Below, one piece after another: positions 1-9,822 of a DNA stretch of 39,095 nt. The first letter of the stretch is position 1, and every line of letters begins with the position of its first letter. Below the pieces are notes generated by a model. That model saw only the letters and a list, made by a program, of their open reading frames with translations. It was not told the origin of the DNA and did not search any database. Origin of the DNA: Parafilimonas sp. (GTDB lineage Bacteria; Bacteroidota; Bacteroidia; Chitinophagales; Chitinophagaceae); NCBI GenBank assembly GCA_017856455.1, contig JAFMEZ010000018.1, forward strand, positions 1 to 39,095, written 5' to 3'. The translations under genes were made by a program, and so were the position numbers.

Positions 1-120
1 CTTTTTTTGCTGTTGGCTTTGAAGCGGCAACTTTTTTGGCTGGAGCAGCCTTTTTCACTGGAGTTGCTTTTTTTGCTGTTGGCTTTGAAGCGGCAACTTT
101 TTTGGCTGGAGCAGCCTTTT
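1..120. repeat. 66-bp tandem repeat inside the histone-like gene
   Basis: Bases 1-54 recur almost exactly at 67-120, a period of 66 bases or 22 codons. The repeat stays in frame and encodes the Lys/Ala/Pro block, so it is a coding repeat that can expand or shrink without frameshift. The left end of the array lies outside the window. Confidence 0.85.
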
Positions 121-187
121 TAGGAGCTGGTTTAGCTTTTTTTACTGGTTTTGCAGCTTTCTTGGGAGCTGGTTTTTTTGTTGCCAT
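1..187 (-). CDS. Histone H1-like Lys/Ala/Pro-rich DNA-binding protein, 5' part (C-terminus outside window)
   Basis: The ATG is at 187 on the minus strand and the frame is open to the window edge, giving 62 codons. The protein is built almost only of Lys, Ala, Pro, Val, Thr and Ser, with repeated KKAAPAKK- and ASKPTAKK-type blocks, which resembles the low-complexity tails of bacterial histone H1-like proteins that bind DNA by charge. A 22-residue unit occurs twice and is also a 66-base DNA repeat. The gene starts 8 bases after the isoleucyl-tRNA synthetase stop codon, so the two may share a transcript. No folded domain is visible in this part. A ribosomal-protein tail or another basic repeat protein remains possible because the rest of the gene is missing. 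Confidence 0.7.
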   Translation of the reverse strand, partial: MATKKPAPKKAAKPVKKAKPAPKKAAPAKKVAASKPTAKKATPVKKAAPAKKVAASKPTAKK

Positions 188-195
188 AACTGTTG

Positions 196-3100
196 TTATT
201 TTTTTATAACGTTGATCTTCAATGTTTTACCATCTATTTCGGTGTCAAATCCTTTCTCCAACCCCTTTTCTAACACAATTTTGTCAGCCAAAATTTCGGC
301 GCAAATATAATCATTAAATCGAGTAAAAGAACCATCAAATTCTGGAACTGATTGAACTGACACCAGTATTCTGTCGGTCAGATCCAAATCAATATCCTTT
401 CGGATTTTCTGAATTCTGTTTATCAGCTCCCTTGCATGCCCTTCTTCTTCCAACGCTTTGCTTACCTGAACATCAAGGGCAACCGTAAATGCACCTCTTG
501 AGGCAACCATCCACCCCTCAACATCCTCACTTTGGATGTCTACTTCTTCTTTGAGTAACAAATACTTCTCTCCTTCCAAGTCAATTTCCATGCTTCCCTC
601 TTGCTCCAGTTTACGAATTGACTGCTGTGAAAGCGCCGTAATAACAGTTGACGCTAATTTCATCTTCGCTCCTAGTTTTTTACCCAGGATGACAAAGTTT
701 GGTTTGATTTTTTTCTTGATAAAATCATTGTCAGCTGGCAAGTATTGCACTTCCTTCACGTTCACTTCAGCCAAAATCAATTCTTCAACTTTTCTCAGTT
801 GTTCCTGCATATCAGATGTAGAAACTGGAATCAGAATTTTTTGAAGTGGCTGACGTACACGAATATTTACTTTCTTACGAATTGACAATACCAACGATGA
901 GAATTCTTTTGCCATGTGCATTCTTTCCTCCAGACCAAGATCTATCCAAGCTTCATTTGCAGATGGAAAATCTGAATGGTGCACAGATGCATGATGTTCC
1001 TTCCCAGTTACTGCATTTAGGTTGCGATAAATATAATCTGTGAAGAATGGTGATATAGGTGCTGCCAATTTTGCAATGGTAACCATACATTGATAAAGCG
1101 TTTGATAAGCACTTACTTTATCTGTTCCATATTCCCCTTTCCAAAAACGCCTTCTTGACAATCTTACATACCAGTTACTGAGCAATTCATCAACAAATTC
1201 ATCAATCGCCCTACCTGCCATGGTTGGCTCATAATCATCGAGGTGTTTATTTACCTCTTTAATCAATGTTTGCAAGCTGGATAAAATCCAACGATCCAAT
1301 TCTGGCCTTTCATTAAATGGAATATCTGCTTCTGTATACTTAAAGCCATCAACATTTGAGTAAAGCGCAAAAAATTGATACGTATTGTAAAGTGTGCCAA
1401 AGAATTTTCTTTGCACTTCTTTAATTCCCTCAATATCAAATTTCAAATTGTCCCATGGAGATGCATTGGTGATCAAATACCAACGTGTAGCATCTGCACC
1501 AAATGTATCAATGGTTTGGAATGGATCCACCACATTACCCAAACGTTTACTCATTTTGTTTCCATTCTTGTCTAAAACCAATCCATTGGAAACAACTGTC
1601 TTATAAGCAACATTGTCAAACAATAAAACACCCAATGCATGGAGTGTATAAAACCAACCACGCGTTTGATCGACACCCTCGGCAATAAAATCTGCAGGAA
1701 ATGCCTCACCATGCTCAATCATTCCCTTGTTCTCAAATGGGTAATGCCATTGTGCGTATGGCATCGCGCCACTGTCAAACCAAACATCCACGAGATCAGG
1801 TACACGCTTCATGGGTTTGCCAGTTGGACTGACCAACAAAATTTCATCAACAAATGGTTTGTGTAAATCATTCAAACCATCCTTGATAAACTTGCTATTA
1901 ACATCACCACCCAACACACTATTTGCTTTTTGAATTGCTGTCTTTAATTCATCAATTGATCCAATACAAATTTCTTCGCTTCCATCCTCTGTTCTCCATA
2001 TTGGCAAAGGTGTTCCCCAATAGCGACTTCTGCTCAAGTTCCAATCCACCATATTCTCCAACCAATTTCCAAATCGACCTTCACCTGTTGTCTTTGGTTT
2101 CCAATTAATGGTTTTATTCAACTCAACCATCCTTTCCTTGCATGCTGTGGTTTTAATAAACCATGCATCAAGCGGATAATAAAGTATAGGCTTATCTGTT
2201 CTCCAACAATGCGGATAGTTATGTTCGTATTTTTCAACCTTGAATGCCTTACCCTCTTTTTTCAACTGTACACAGATGTCGACATTTACATCAACATACT
2301 GTTCCTCGTTTTTGTAGTTTTTTACAAAACGATTACTGAATGGTCCGACTCCTTCCACAAATTTTCCTTCGCGGTCAACCAAGGTTAGAATTCCCAGATT
2401 ATTTTTCTTTCCTACTTTATAATCATCTGCACCAAAAGCAGGAGCGGTATGCACGATACCCGTACCATCTTCTGTGGTTACAAAATCACCTACAATCACT
2501 TTGAATGGATCTGCATCAGGAGTGATTTCTTTGATAACAGATAAAGTATTTGCATCAAAAGAAAGCAGTTGATCATAATACAATCCCTCTAACATCATTC
2601 CAGTAAAACTCATTTCAAGTTTCCATGGAATAAGTTTGTCTCCAACATTGTATGCATCAAATGAAACTTCTTTCGCTTCTTCTTTAAAATATTTTGAAAT
2701 CAATGCACTGGCTAAAATCACATGTTGCGCATCTCCTGTATATGGATTGAAGGTTTTGATTAAAGCATATTCAATATTTCCACCAACTGTGAGTCCAAGG
2801 TTGGATGGCAAAGTCCAAGGAGTTGTCGTCCATGCCATGAAATACACATCTGATCCAGCTCCCAACAAATCAGTAATTTTTTTGTAGGATGGATGGTTGC
2901 TGTTGTTTTCATTAGACAATTTAAACAAGGCAACTGCAGATGTATCCTTCACGTCTTTATAAGTACCAGGCTGATTGAGTTCATGCGAGCTCAAACCTGT
3001 TCCTGCTGCTGGAGAATAAGGTTGAATACTTACACTTTCATATAAATATCCTTTCTCATACAATCGCTTAAGACACCACCAAAGGGTTTCAATATAATCA

Positions 3101-3567
3101 TTTTCAAAAGTGACATAGGGATGTTTGAGATCAACCCAATATCCCATCTTGGTTGTAATCTCATCCCATTTATCCTTGAATCTTAAAACAGCTTCGCGAC
3201 ATTTTTGATTGTATTCAGCAACGCTGATTTTTTTGCCTATATCCTCTTTAGTAATACCAAGCTCTTTTTCTACTCCCAACTCAACAGGAAGTCCGTGTGT
3301 ATCCCACCCACCTTTTCTTTTCACCTGAAAACCTTTCATGGTTTTATAGCGACACACCATGTCTTTCAATGTTCTTGAAATAACATGGTGTATGCCTGGC
3401 ATTCCATTTGCGCTAGGTGGACCCTCATAAAATACAAAGGGCTTTGCACCTTCACGGATTTGGATGCTTTTACTGAATGCGTTTTCTCTCTCCCAATTTT
3501 CGAGCATTTCTTTCTCGAAAGCAGGCAGGTTCAATTGTTCAAATTCTTTGTAGGAGCCTTGTGTCAT
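196..3567 (-). CDS. ileS: Isoleucyl-tRNA synthetase, type 2, with GIHH signature
   Basis: This class I synthetase charges tRNA-Ile with isoleucine in the cytoplasm. It has 1123 residues from the ATG at 3567. The N-terminal nucleotide-binding region has PPSANGMPGIHH near residues 50-61, then a CP1 editing domain with TTPWTLPSN and a GTGIVHTAPAFGADDY segment, the KMSKR loop (codons at 1543-1557), and a long anticodon-binding and C-terminal region. Length and motif style match the eukaryote-like IleRS2 group common in Bacteroidota. The HIGH motif reads G-I-H-H, with its first and third positions exchanged relative to HxGH. The frame is open further upstream to a TTG at 3579, but a TACCTTTG promoter element at 3577-3584 covers that codon, so the ATG at 3567 is chosen. 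Confidence 0.97.
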   Translation of the reverse strand: MTQGSYKEFEQLNLPAFEKEMLENWERENAFSKSIQIREGAKPFVFYEGPPSANGMPGIHHVISRTLKDMVCRYKTMKGFQVKRKGGWDTHGLPVELGVEKELGITKEDIGKKISVAEYNQKCREAVLRFKDKWDEITTKMGYWVDLKHPYVTFENDYIETLWWCLKRLYEKGYLYESVSIQPYSPAAGTGLSSHELNQPGTYKDVKDTSAVALFKLSNENNSNHPSYKKITDLLGAGSDVYFMAWTTTPWTLPSNLGLTVGGNIEYALIKTFNPYTGDAQHVILASALISKYFKEEAKEVSFDAYNVGDKLIPWKLEMSFTGMMLEGLYYDQLLSFDANTLSVIKEITPDADPFKVIVGDFVTTEDGTGIVHTAPAFGADDYKVGKKNNLGILTLVDREGKFVEGVGPFSNRFVKNYKNEEQYVDVNVDICVQLKKEGKAFKVEKYEHNYPHCWRTDKPILYYPLDAWFIKTTACKERMVELNKTINWKPKTTGEGRFGNWLENMVDWNLSRSRYWGTPLPIWRTEDGSEEICIGSIDELKTAIQKANSVLGGDVNSKFIKDGLNDLHKPFVDEILLVSPTGKPMKRVPDLVDVWFDSGAMPYAQWHYPFENKGMIEHGEAFPADFIAEGVDQTRGWFYTLHALGVLLFDNVAYKTVVSNGLVLDKNGNKMSKRLGNVVDPFQTIDTFGADATRWYLITNASPWDNLKFDIEGIKEVQRKFFGTLYNTYQFFALYSNVDGFKYTEADIPFNERPELDRWILSSLQTLIKEVNKHLDDYEPTMAGRAIDEFVDELLSNWYVRLSRRRFWKGEYGTDKVSAYQTLYQCMVTIAKLAAPISPFFTDYIYRNLNAVTGKEHHASVHHSDFPSANEAWIDLGLEERMHMAKEFSSLVLSIRKKVNIRVRQPLQKILIPVSTSDMQEQLRKVEELILAEVNVKEVQYLPADNDFIKKKIKPNFVILGKKLGAKMKLASTVITALSQQSIRKLEQEGSMEIDLEGEKYLLLKEEVDIQSEDVEGWMVASRGAFTVALDVQVSKALEEEGHARELINRIQKIRKDIDLDLTDRILVSVQSVPEFDGSFTRFNDYICAEILADKIVLEKGLEKGFDTEIDGKTLKINVIKK

Positions 3568-3576
3568 AGAAGGCTG

Positions 3577-3584
3577 CAAAGGTA
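3577..3584 (-). promoter_or_regulatory. -7 promoter element (TACCTTTG) of ileS
   Basis: The minus strand reads TACCTTTG, an exact match to the Bacteroidota -7 consensus TAnnTTTG, ending 9 bases before the ileS ATG. A TTTT sits 19 bases further upstream as a weak -33 candidate, inside the 3' end of the HmuY gene. Transcription would begin only a few bases before the start codon. Confidence 0.65.
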
Positions 3585-3597
3585 GAGAAACTCCTCC

Positions 3598-4242
3598 TTA
3601 CTGAAAACTGGCAGTGCCATTGGCCTGGTGCACAAATCTGAAGGTATAGAATCGCTGTGTTTTCAGCTTAATATCATCAGATGCACTTGGCGCTGGGGTT
3701 GACCCGCCTTTATAATAGTTCATGATTTCAACCTTTGCAAAGTTTCCTTTGGCTGTTTTGATCACTAAAACCCTTCCAGGAATGGGGGTAATAAGGTTGT
3801 TTACAGGATCATAAACATACCAACCTTTGTTGCTGCCGGATGTAATTGCATAAGAAGTAGGTGCATTGTCTTTTTTGAAAGTTGAATCTGTAGGAACAGT
3901 CTTTAACTCATCAAACGTACCGGTATACACAAATGCTCCCCCTGCTCCTGGTCCACTTGTCCCAGCATTTGTTATAATAGTTGTACCCCTAAAAGCAATA
4001 TCCCATTTGGTAGAATTTGAATCAGTTGATGGAACAACTGCATTGTTTTCAAGACTGTAAAACGTGAATTTACCCACTCCAACTGGTTGTCCGTTAACGA
4101 GTCCAACGATTGTATCTGCAACCAAATCTTTTACAACATTGGAAGTCAAGGTACTCGTCCCTGTTGCATTGTCATCCTTGGTACAAGCATAAAAAAATAC
4201 TGCAGATAATAACACGAAAGCAAAAACATTTGACTTTTTCAT
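3598..4242 (-). CDS. hmuY: HmuY-family heme-binding lipoprotein
   Basis: HmuY proteins are surface lipoproteins that capture heme and pass it to a TonB-dependent receptor. The ATG at 4242 gives 214 residues with a signal peptide and a lipobox-like FYAC ending at Cys20; a GTG two codons upstream is less likely. The core shows WDIAFRG near residue 80, a Gly-rich GTSGPGAGGAF stretch and a later GNFAKVEIMNYYKGG strand, all typical of the family. The mature protein contains only one His (about residue 205) and one Met, so the paired His ligands known from the Porphyromonas protein cannot both be present. It lies 17 bases after the receptor gene and is clearly its partner. Family assignment is firm; heme as ligand is inferred. 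Confidence 0.87.
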   Translation of the reverse strand: MKKSNVFAFVLLSAVFFYACTKDDNATGTSTLTSNVVKDLVADTIVGLVNGQPVGVGKFTFYSLENNAVVPSTDSNSTKWDIAFRGTTIITNAGTSGPGAGGAFVYTGTFDELKTVPTDSTFKKDNAPTSYAITSGSNKGWYVYDPVNNLITPIPGRVLVIKTAKGNFAKVEIMNYYKGGSTPAPSASDDIKLKTQRFYTFRFVHQANGTASFQ

Positions 4243-4259
4243 TTTCACTGGTTTTATGA

Positions 4260-6335
4260 TTAAAAATTAATTTGAAGATCTACATAGCCCACTCTACCCG
4301 GATTACCTGGCAGATTGAGTATGTCTTTATAGTTGAAAATATTATCGACTCCTGCCATCAATTTGAAATATTTATTGAGCTGATACCCAGCGCTGGCATT
4401 CAACTGAAAATAACCCTGAGCGTATTCATCTGCACGGTTGATCAAACCATTTCCATCCAAATCCATTGTTCCCCATCTACCTCTATACATTGCTCTTGCC
4501 GTTGCAAAAACGCCAGTTGCGTTTTCATAATAAATTTTAAGATTGGCACTGTGCTTTGATCTGAAGGGAAGTCCACCGTAGTCAACCCACTTCATTCTTG
4601 TAACCATATTGGTGGATTGGTCTCTTTGAAAAACACTTCCAAGTCTGATTGCATCGAGCACATCTTTGTCTGCTGTATAGAGATATTGATATCCCCCCTG
4701 AAGGTTGAATGCTTTATTGAGTTGTTTTGAAAGATTGATCTCTGCCCCTTGAGTGACCGCCCTTTTGAGATTGAAGTAACTATATATCTGTCCACCATTC
4801 CTCTTAAACGCAATCACATCAGTTACAATCATATTGGAAAGATCATTTCTGAAAATATTCAAACCAACATTTAACTTTTGGGGATGATTGTATTTGATTC
4901 CAACATTGAGTCCGCCTGATGTTTCAGGTTTTAAAATGGAAAGTTTCGAAAACACGTCCGTCGTCTGCTCAAGCAACTTAGCATCTGTCATTCTTTTTAT
5001 TTCTGCTTCAGCTACTTCCGTTCCAAAAACAGAGTATGCTCCAGCAGCCAGGTTGGTAAAATTCAAATACAATTGTCGGAAGTCAGGTGCCTTGAAGCCT
5101 CTGCCGTAGGATGCATTGAATGACCAATAAGAATTGATCTTGTATTGGAAAGAGATCTTAGGACTCAAAACTGATGCATATGCTTTATTCGCGTCAAACC
5201 TTGCTCCACCTATGACAACAAGTTTACTGTTGAAAGCATGTTCATGCTGAGCAAATAAATATGCAATCTGATTATTTCTTACAGTCGATAGGCTGTCATA
5301 ACGATTTGAGCTCACTTGTTCTCTGATGATTCCAGCACCTAACGTAAGTGTAGATTGTTGTGTAGGATGTATATCAGTTTGTTGCTCAACTCTTGCAAAT
5401 AATTGCTTGAACTGATCATTATAAGCACCATACGCATCTTTTACATCAAGTTTTTGCAATGCATTGAATCCGGTAATGTAGCCACGTAAAACAGATTTTA
5501 TTTTTTTGTCAACTTGATACTGAACATAAGGTGTTACATTAAACTCATCGTTTTTTTCAAATCCTTTTGAAATGATGGTTGAGCCAAGATTTTGAACTGC
5601 AATACTGTTATCGATATAAGTATTGTTTAAACGAAGTCCCAATCCTGTTTTCCATCTTTCTGTGATGCGTTGATTAAGGTTAAACTGTTGGGATGATTTC
5701 CAAAAAGGCTCTACTGTTTTCTGTATGGCAAATGGCTTTAAACTGTAACCTTCAGATCTGTTGTAGTTGGCTGCAATTTGAATATCGGTCTGATTATATT
5801 TTCTTGAAAAATTGACAGCACCATCGATTGTACCAAACCTTGCATACCGCAGACTTGCATCTGTTTTATTTTGACCTGCACGATCTGTGATGATATTAAT
5901 AACACCACCCATGGCTTCAGATCCATAGAGACTTGAAGAGGGACCTTTAATGATTTCAATTTTTTTGATGTTTCTGATGGTGATGCGAGAAAGATCCAAA
6001 ACGCCACCAGTTCTTCCAATCAAAGGCTCACCATCCAACAAAATCAATGTATACTCTGAAGAAAGTCCCTGCATCTGAATCCCCTTACCAAAATTATCTG
6101 TAATCATTAATCCGGTCTGTTCAGCCAGGATATCATTCAATCGTAAAGATCCGCTCTGGTAAAGCATTTTAGCATTAATCAATGAAACAGGTATTGCAAG
6201 ATTTCCCATTGTTCTGGGTGTACGTGTTGCGGTAACAACAACCTCATCCAATGACGCATTAAACAATGAATCACTCTTTTTTTGAGCAAACAAAATTGAT
6301 GGAGCCAAGAAAAATAAAAGTAGAAAATGCCTCAT
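4260..6335 (-). CDS. TonB-dependent outer-membrane receptor of the heme (HmuR) type
   Basis: The protein is a 691-residue outer-membrane receptor, predicted to import heme using TonB energy. It has a signal peptide ending in LFAQ, a TonB-box-like LDEVVVTATRTPRT, a plug with ILLDGEPLIG, IEIIKGPSSSLYGSEAMGGVINIIT, given here in pieces as IEIIKGPSSSLYG and SEAMGGVINIIT, a GRGFKAPDFRQLY barrel motif, and a C-terminal aromatic strand ending in INF. It has no N-terminal carboxypeptidase-regulatory or sigma-signalling domain. A calcium-loop-like DLDGNGLINRAD occurs near residue 625. The partner lipoprotein gene follows after 17 bases and an AraC-type regulator precedes it, which supports a heme-uptake operon. 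The upstream TTG at 6344 was rejected in favour of the ATG at 6335, which starts directly on the signal peptide. Confidence 0.9.
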   Translation of the reverse strand: MRHFLLLFFLAPSILFAQKKSDSLFNASLDEVVVTATRTPRTMGNLAIPVSLINAKMLYQSGSLRLNDILAEQTGLMITDNFGKGIQMQGLSSEYTLILLDGEPLIGRTGGVLDLSRITIRNIKKIEIIKGPSSSLYGSEAMGGVINIITDRAGQNKTDASLRYARFGTIDGAVNFSRKYNQTDIQIAANYNRSEGYSLKPFAIQKTVEPFWKSSQQFNLNQRITERWKTGLGLRLNNTYIDNSIAVQNLGSTIISKGFEKNDEFNVTPYVQYQVDKKIKSVLRGYITGFNALQKLDVKDAYGAYNDQFKQLFARVEQQTDIHPTQQSTLTLGAGIIREQVSSNRYDSLSTVRNNQIAYLFAQHEHAFNSKLVVIGGARFDANKAYASVLSPKISFQYKINSYWSFNASYGRGFKAPDFRQLYLNFTNLAAGAYSVFGTEVAEAEIKRMTDAKLLEQTTDVFSKLSILKPETSGGLNVGIKYNHPQKLNVGLNIFRNDLSNMIVTDVIAFKRNGGQIYSYFNLKRAVTQGAEINLSKQLNKAFNLQGGYQYLYTADKDVLDAIRLGSVFQRDQSTNMVTRMKWVDYGGLPFRSKHSANLKIYYENATGVFATARAMYRGRWGTMDLDGNGLINRADEYAQGYFQLNASAGYQLNKYFKLMAGVDNIFNYKDILNLPGNPGRVGYVDLQINF

Positions 6336-6443
6336 GTAATTCAACGGGGCACAAAATTCTGCATGAGTTTATTCAACTTCATCACGAAATTGTCACAAAT
6401 ACATCATGATTGAGATTTTTACAATTGAATGACAAACTCCGGA
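6336..6443 (-). promoter_or_regulatory. Control region between regulator and heme receptor with a direct repeat
   Basis: This 108-base gap should hold the receptor promoter. A near-consensus -7 element GAATTTTG lies at 6352-6359 (one mismatch to TAnnTTTG). About 40 bases upstream of the expected start are two similar half-sites on the minus strand, ATTTGTGA (6393-6400) and TTTCGTGA (6382-6389), 11 bases apart, which is about one helical turn. Tandem half-sites just upstream of the core promoter are the usual arrangement for AraC-type activators, so the neighbouring regulator may bind here. This is inference from position and similarity. Confidence 0.35.
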
Positions 6444-7379
6444 TTATTTCACCAAGAGTTCACAAGGCTTTAAGCCTGTATGCTTTTTAAAAGCAGTTGA
6501 GAAATGAGAAATAGATGAATATCCCAACATTGCAGAAACTTCTGAAACAGTCAATCCTTTTTCATAGAGCAAATACCTTGCATGTTCCATGCGTTGATCC
6601 TGATAGAAATCAAAAATGGTTGTACCGAACATTACCTTGAATCCTTTTTTAAGATAGCATTCATTGATGGCAACTTTTCGGCTAAGTTCTTTGATGGTGA
6701 TGGGATCGCCAATATGACGCAATAAGATCTCCCTTGCATTCATGATTTTTTCACGCTCCTCATGGTATGCCAAAAATTTACAAGCTGGCACCTCTTCTTC
6801 CTGAATCGTATTCATTGATTCAAGTGTGTACAGCAATAGAATTTGCGTTTGCGCATTGATAAAAATATTTTCTACTGCATCTGCATAGCGATGATTCAGA
6901 ATGGAGTCAAGTGTATGTCTAATCCGGCCATTAATGACAACTGGACGGCTAAAGCTATGTTCGTACTTGAATTTCAGCAATGCATTCAATTCGCTGTTCT
7001 TGCTTTCCGATTTAATGAGATTTTTCAAATGAACGGGCTCGAAACGAAAATCAAGCTGATCAATCGTGCCAGTTTGTTCAACACATTGGGCATTGGGATT
7101 CAACTTACATTCTTCACAATTCACAACAGACTCCTTGCAATATGTTTGTCCACCTACACAAAATGAAATGGACAAATACCTTTTTTCCTCTTGTTGATCA
7201 AAGTGATAGGTAAGCGTTCCCTGATCGTTGACCGACATTTTGGGGAGCAATTTTCGACGATTGATCTCTAAATGCCAAGAACCTGGTATATCCTTTCGCT
7301 TGGAAAATACCAGTGGCAAATCATCAAAGATGGCTTGCTCTGCTACCAAAACATGTGGAAATTCAGCTTTTTTCGACAT
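6444..7379 (-). CDS. AraC-family transcriptional regulator with a five-cysteine cluster
   Basis: This 311-residue protein ends in an AraC-type double helix-turn-helix: the first helix pair lies around ITIKELSRKVAINECYLKK and the second around LTVSEVSAMLGYSSISHFS, followed by the conserved TAFKKHTGLKP. The N-terminal part is a sensor domain without a recognised family. It holds Cys74, Cys81, Cys88, Cys91 and Cys99 with spacing C-x6-C-x6-C-x2-C-x7-C, which looks like a metal, iron-sulfur or redox site. The gene is directly upstream of the heme receptor/HmuY pair on the same strand, so control of heme uptake in response to iron, heme or redox state is the natural inference. An exact TAnnTTTG element ends 7 bases before its ATG. 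Confidence 0.9.
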   Translation of the reverse strand: MSKKAEFPHVLVAEQAIFDDLPLVFSKRKDIPGSWHLEINRRKLLPKMSVNDQGTLTYHFDQQEEKRYLSISFCVGGQTYCKESVVNCEECKLNPNAQCVEQTGTIDQLDFRFEPVHLKNLIKSESKNSELNALLKFKYEHSFSRPVVINGRIRHTLDSILNHRYADAVENIFINAQTQILLLYTLESMNTIQEEEVPACKFLAYHEEREKIMNAREILLRHIGDPITIKELSRKVAINECYLKKGFKVMFGTTIFDFYQDQRMEHARYLLYEKGLTVSEVSAMLGYSSISHFSTAFKKHTGLKPCELLVK

Positions 7380-7386
7380 TCAACGA

Positions 7387-7394
7387 CAAAGATA
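7387..7394 (-). promoter_or_regulatory. -7 promoter element (TATCTTTG) of the AraC-type regulator
   Basis: TATCTTTG on the minus strand matches TAnnTTTG exactly and ends 7 bases before the ATG at 7379. Transcription would begin about 3-4 bases before the start codon. The region up to 7515 is shared with the divergent gyrB promoter. Confidence 0.6.
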
Positions 7395-7462
7395 TGTCCC
7401 AATAACGTTGCAGATTGAAAATGGATCAAAAAACGGCGTTAAATATGTGGAAATCATCTTAA

Positions 7463-9535
<2,073 letters not shown>

Positions 9536-9568
9536 TGTATATTTAATTAACCATAAATTTTATTCGCC

Positions 9569-9775
9569 ATGTCAAACCCAAATGCAATTACCGCTTACAA
9601 TGTAAAAACCAAAGAAAAAAATGTACCCATGCAGGATGCTGTAGTCAGCAGAACAGAGAGAGGTGGATACATTGCAAAAGGCCATGATGGCAAAGGAAAT
9701 AAACTCACTTCATTATTGAGTGAAGCAAAAGCCCTTGCTGCTATCAAAGCCGGAACAGCTAAACAAGGTTGGTAG
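9569..9775 (+). CDS. Small conserved-looking protein of unknown function downstream of gyrB
   Basis: The 68-residue product is basic and hydrophilic, with no cysteine, no signal peptide and no membrane segment. It reads like a small folded cytoplasmic protein: an N-terminal AYNVKTKEKNVPM segment, a RGGYIAKGHDGKGNKLTSLL centre and a helical Ala-rich AKALAAIKAG tail ending in GW. It starts 33 bases after gyrB and ends 17 bases before a strong terminator, so it is the last gene of the gyrB transcript. A TAAATTTT sequence just upstream is one base off a -7 element and could give it an independent start. I do not recognise the family and assign no function. Confidence 0.75.
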   Translation: MSNPNAITAYNVKTKEKNVPMQDAVVSRTERGGYIAKGHDGKGNKLTSLLSEAKALAAIKAGTAKQGW

Positions 9776-9792
9776 TACTCAAAAACACTATA

Positions 9793-9822
9793 AAAAAAGG
9801 CGGGTCTAGACCCGCCTTTTTT
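9793..9822. terminator. Bidirectional Rho-independent terminator, 30-bp perfect palindrome
   Basis: An 18-base G+C-rich perfect palindrome (GGCGGGTC-TA-GACCCGCC form, 9799-9816) is flanked by six A on the left and six T on the right, so either strand forms a strong hairpin followed by a U-run. It ends the gyrB/small-gene transcript on plus and the YciH gene on minus; the YciH stop codon overlaps its last two bases. Confidence 0.95.

Noticed and set aside
1-120. Possible CRISPR-like or non-coding repeat at the window start
   Set aside because: The units are directly adjacent with no variable spacers, the period is a multiple of three, and the repeat encodes a continuous Lys/Ala/Pro tract.
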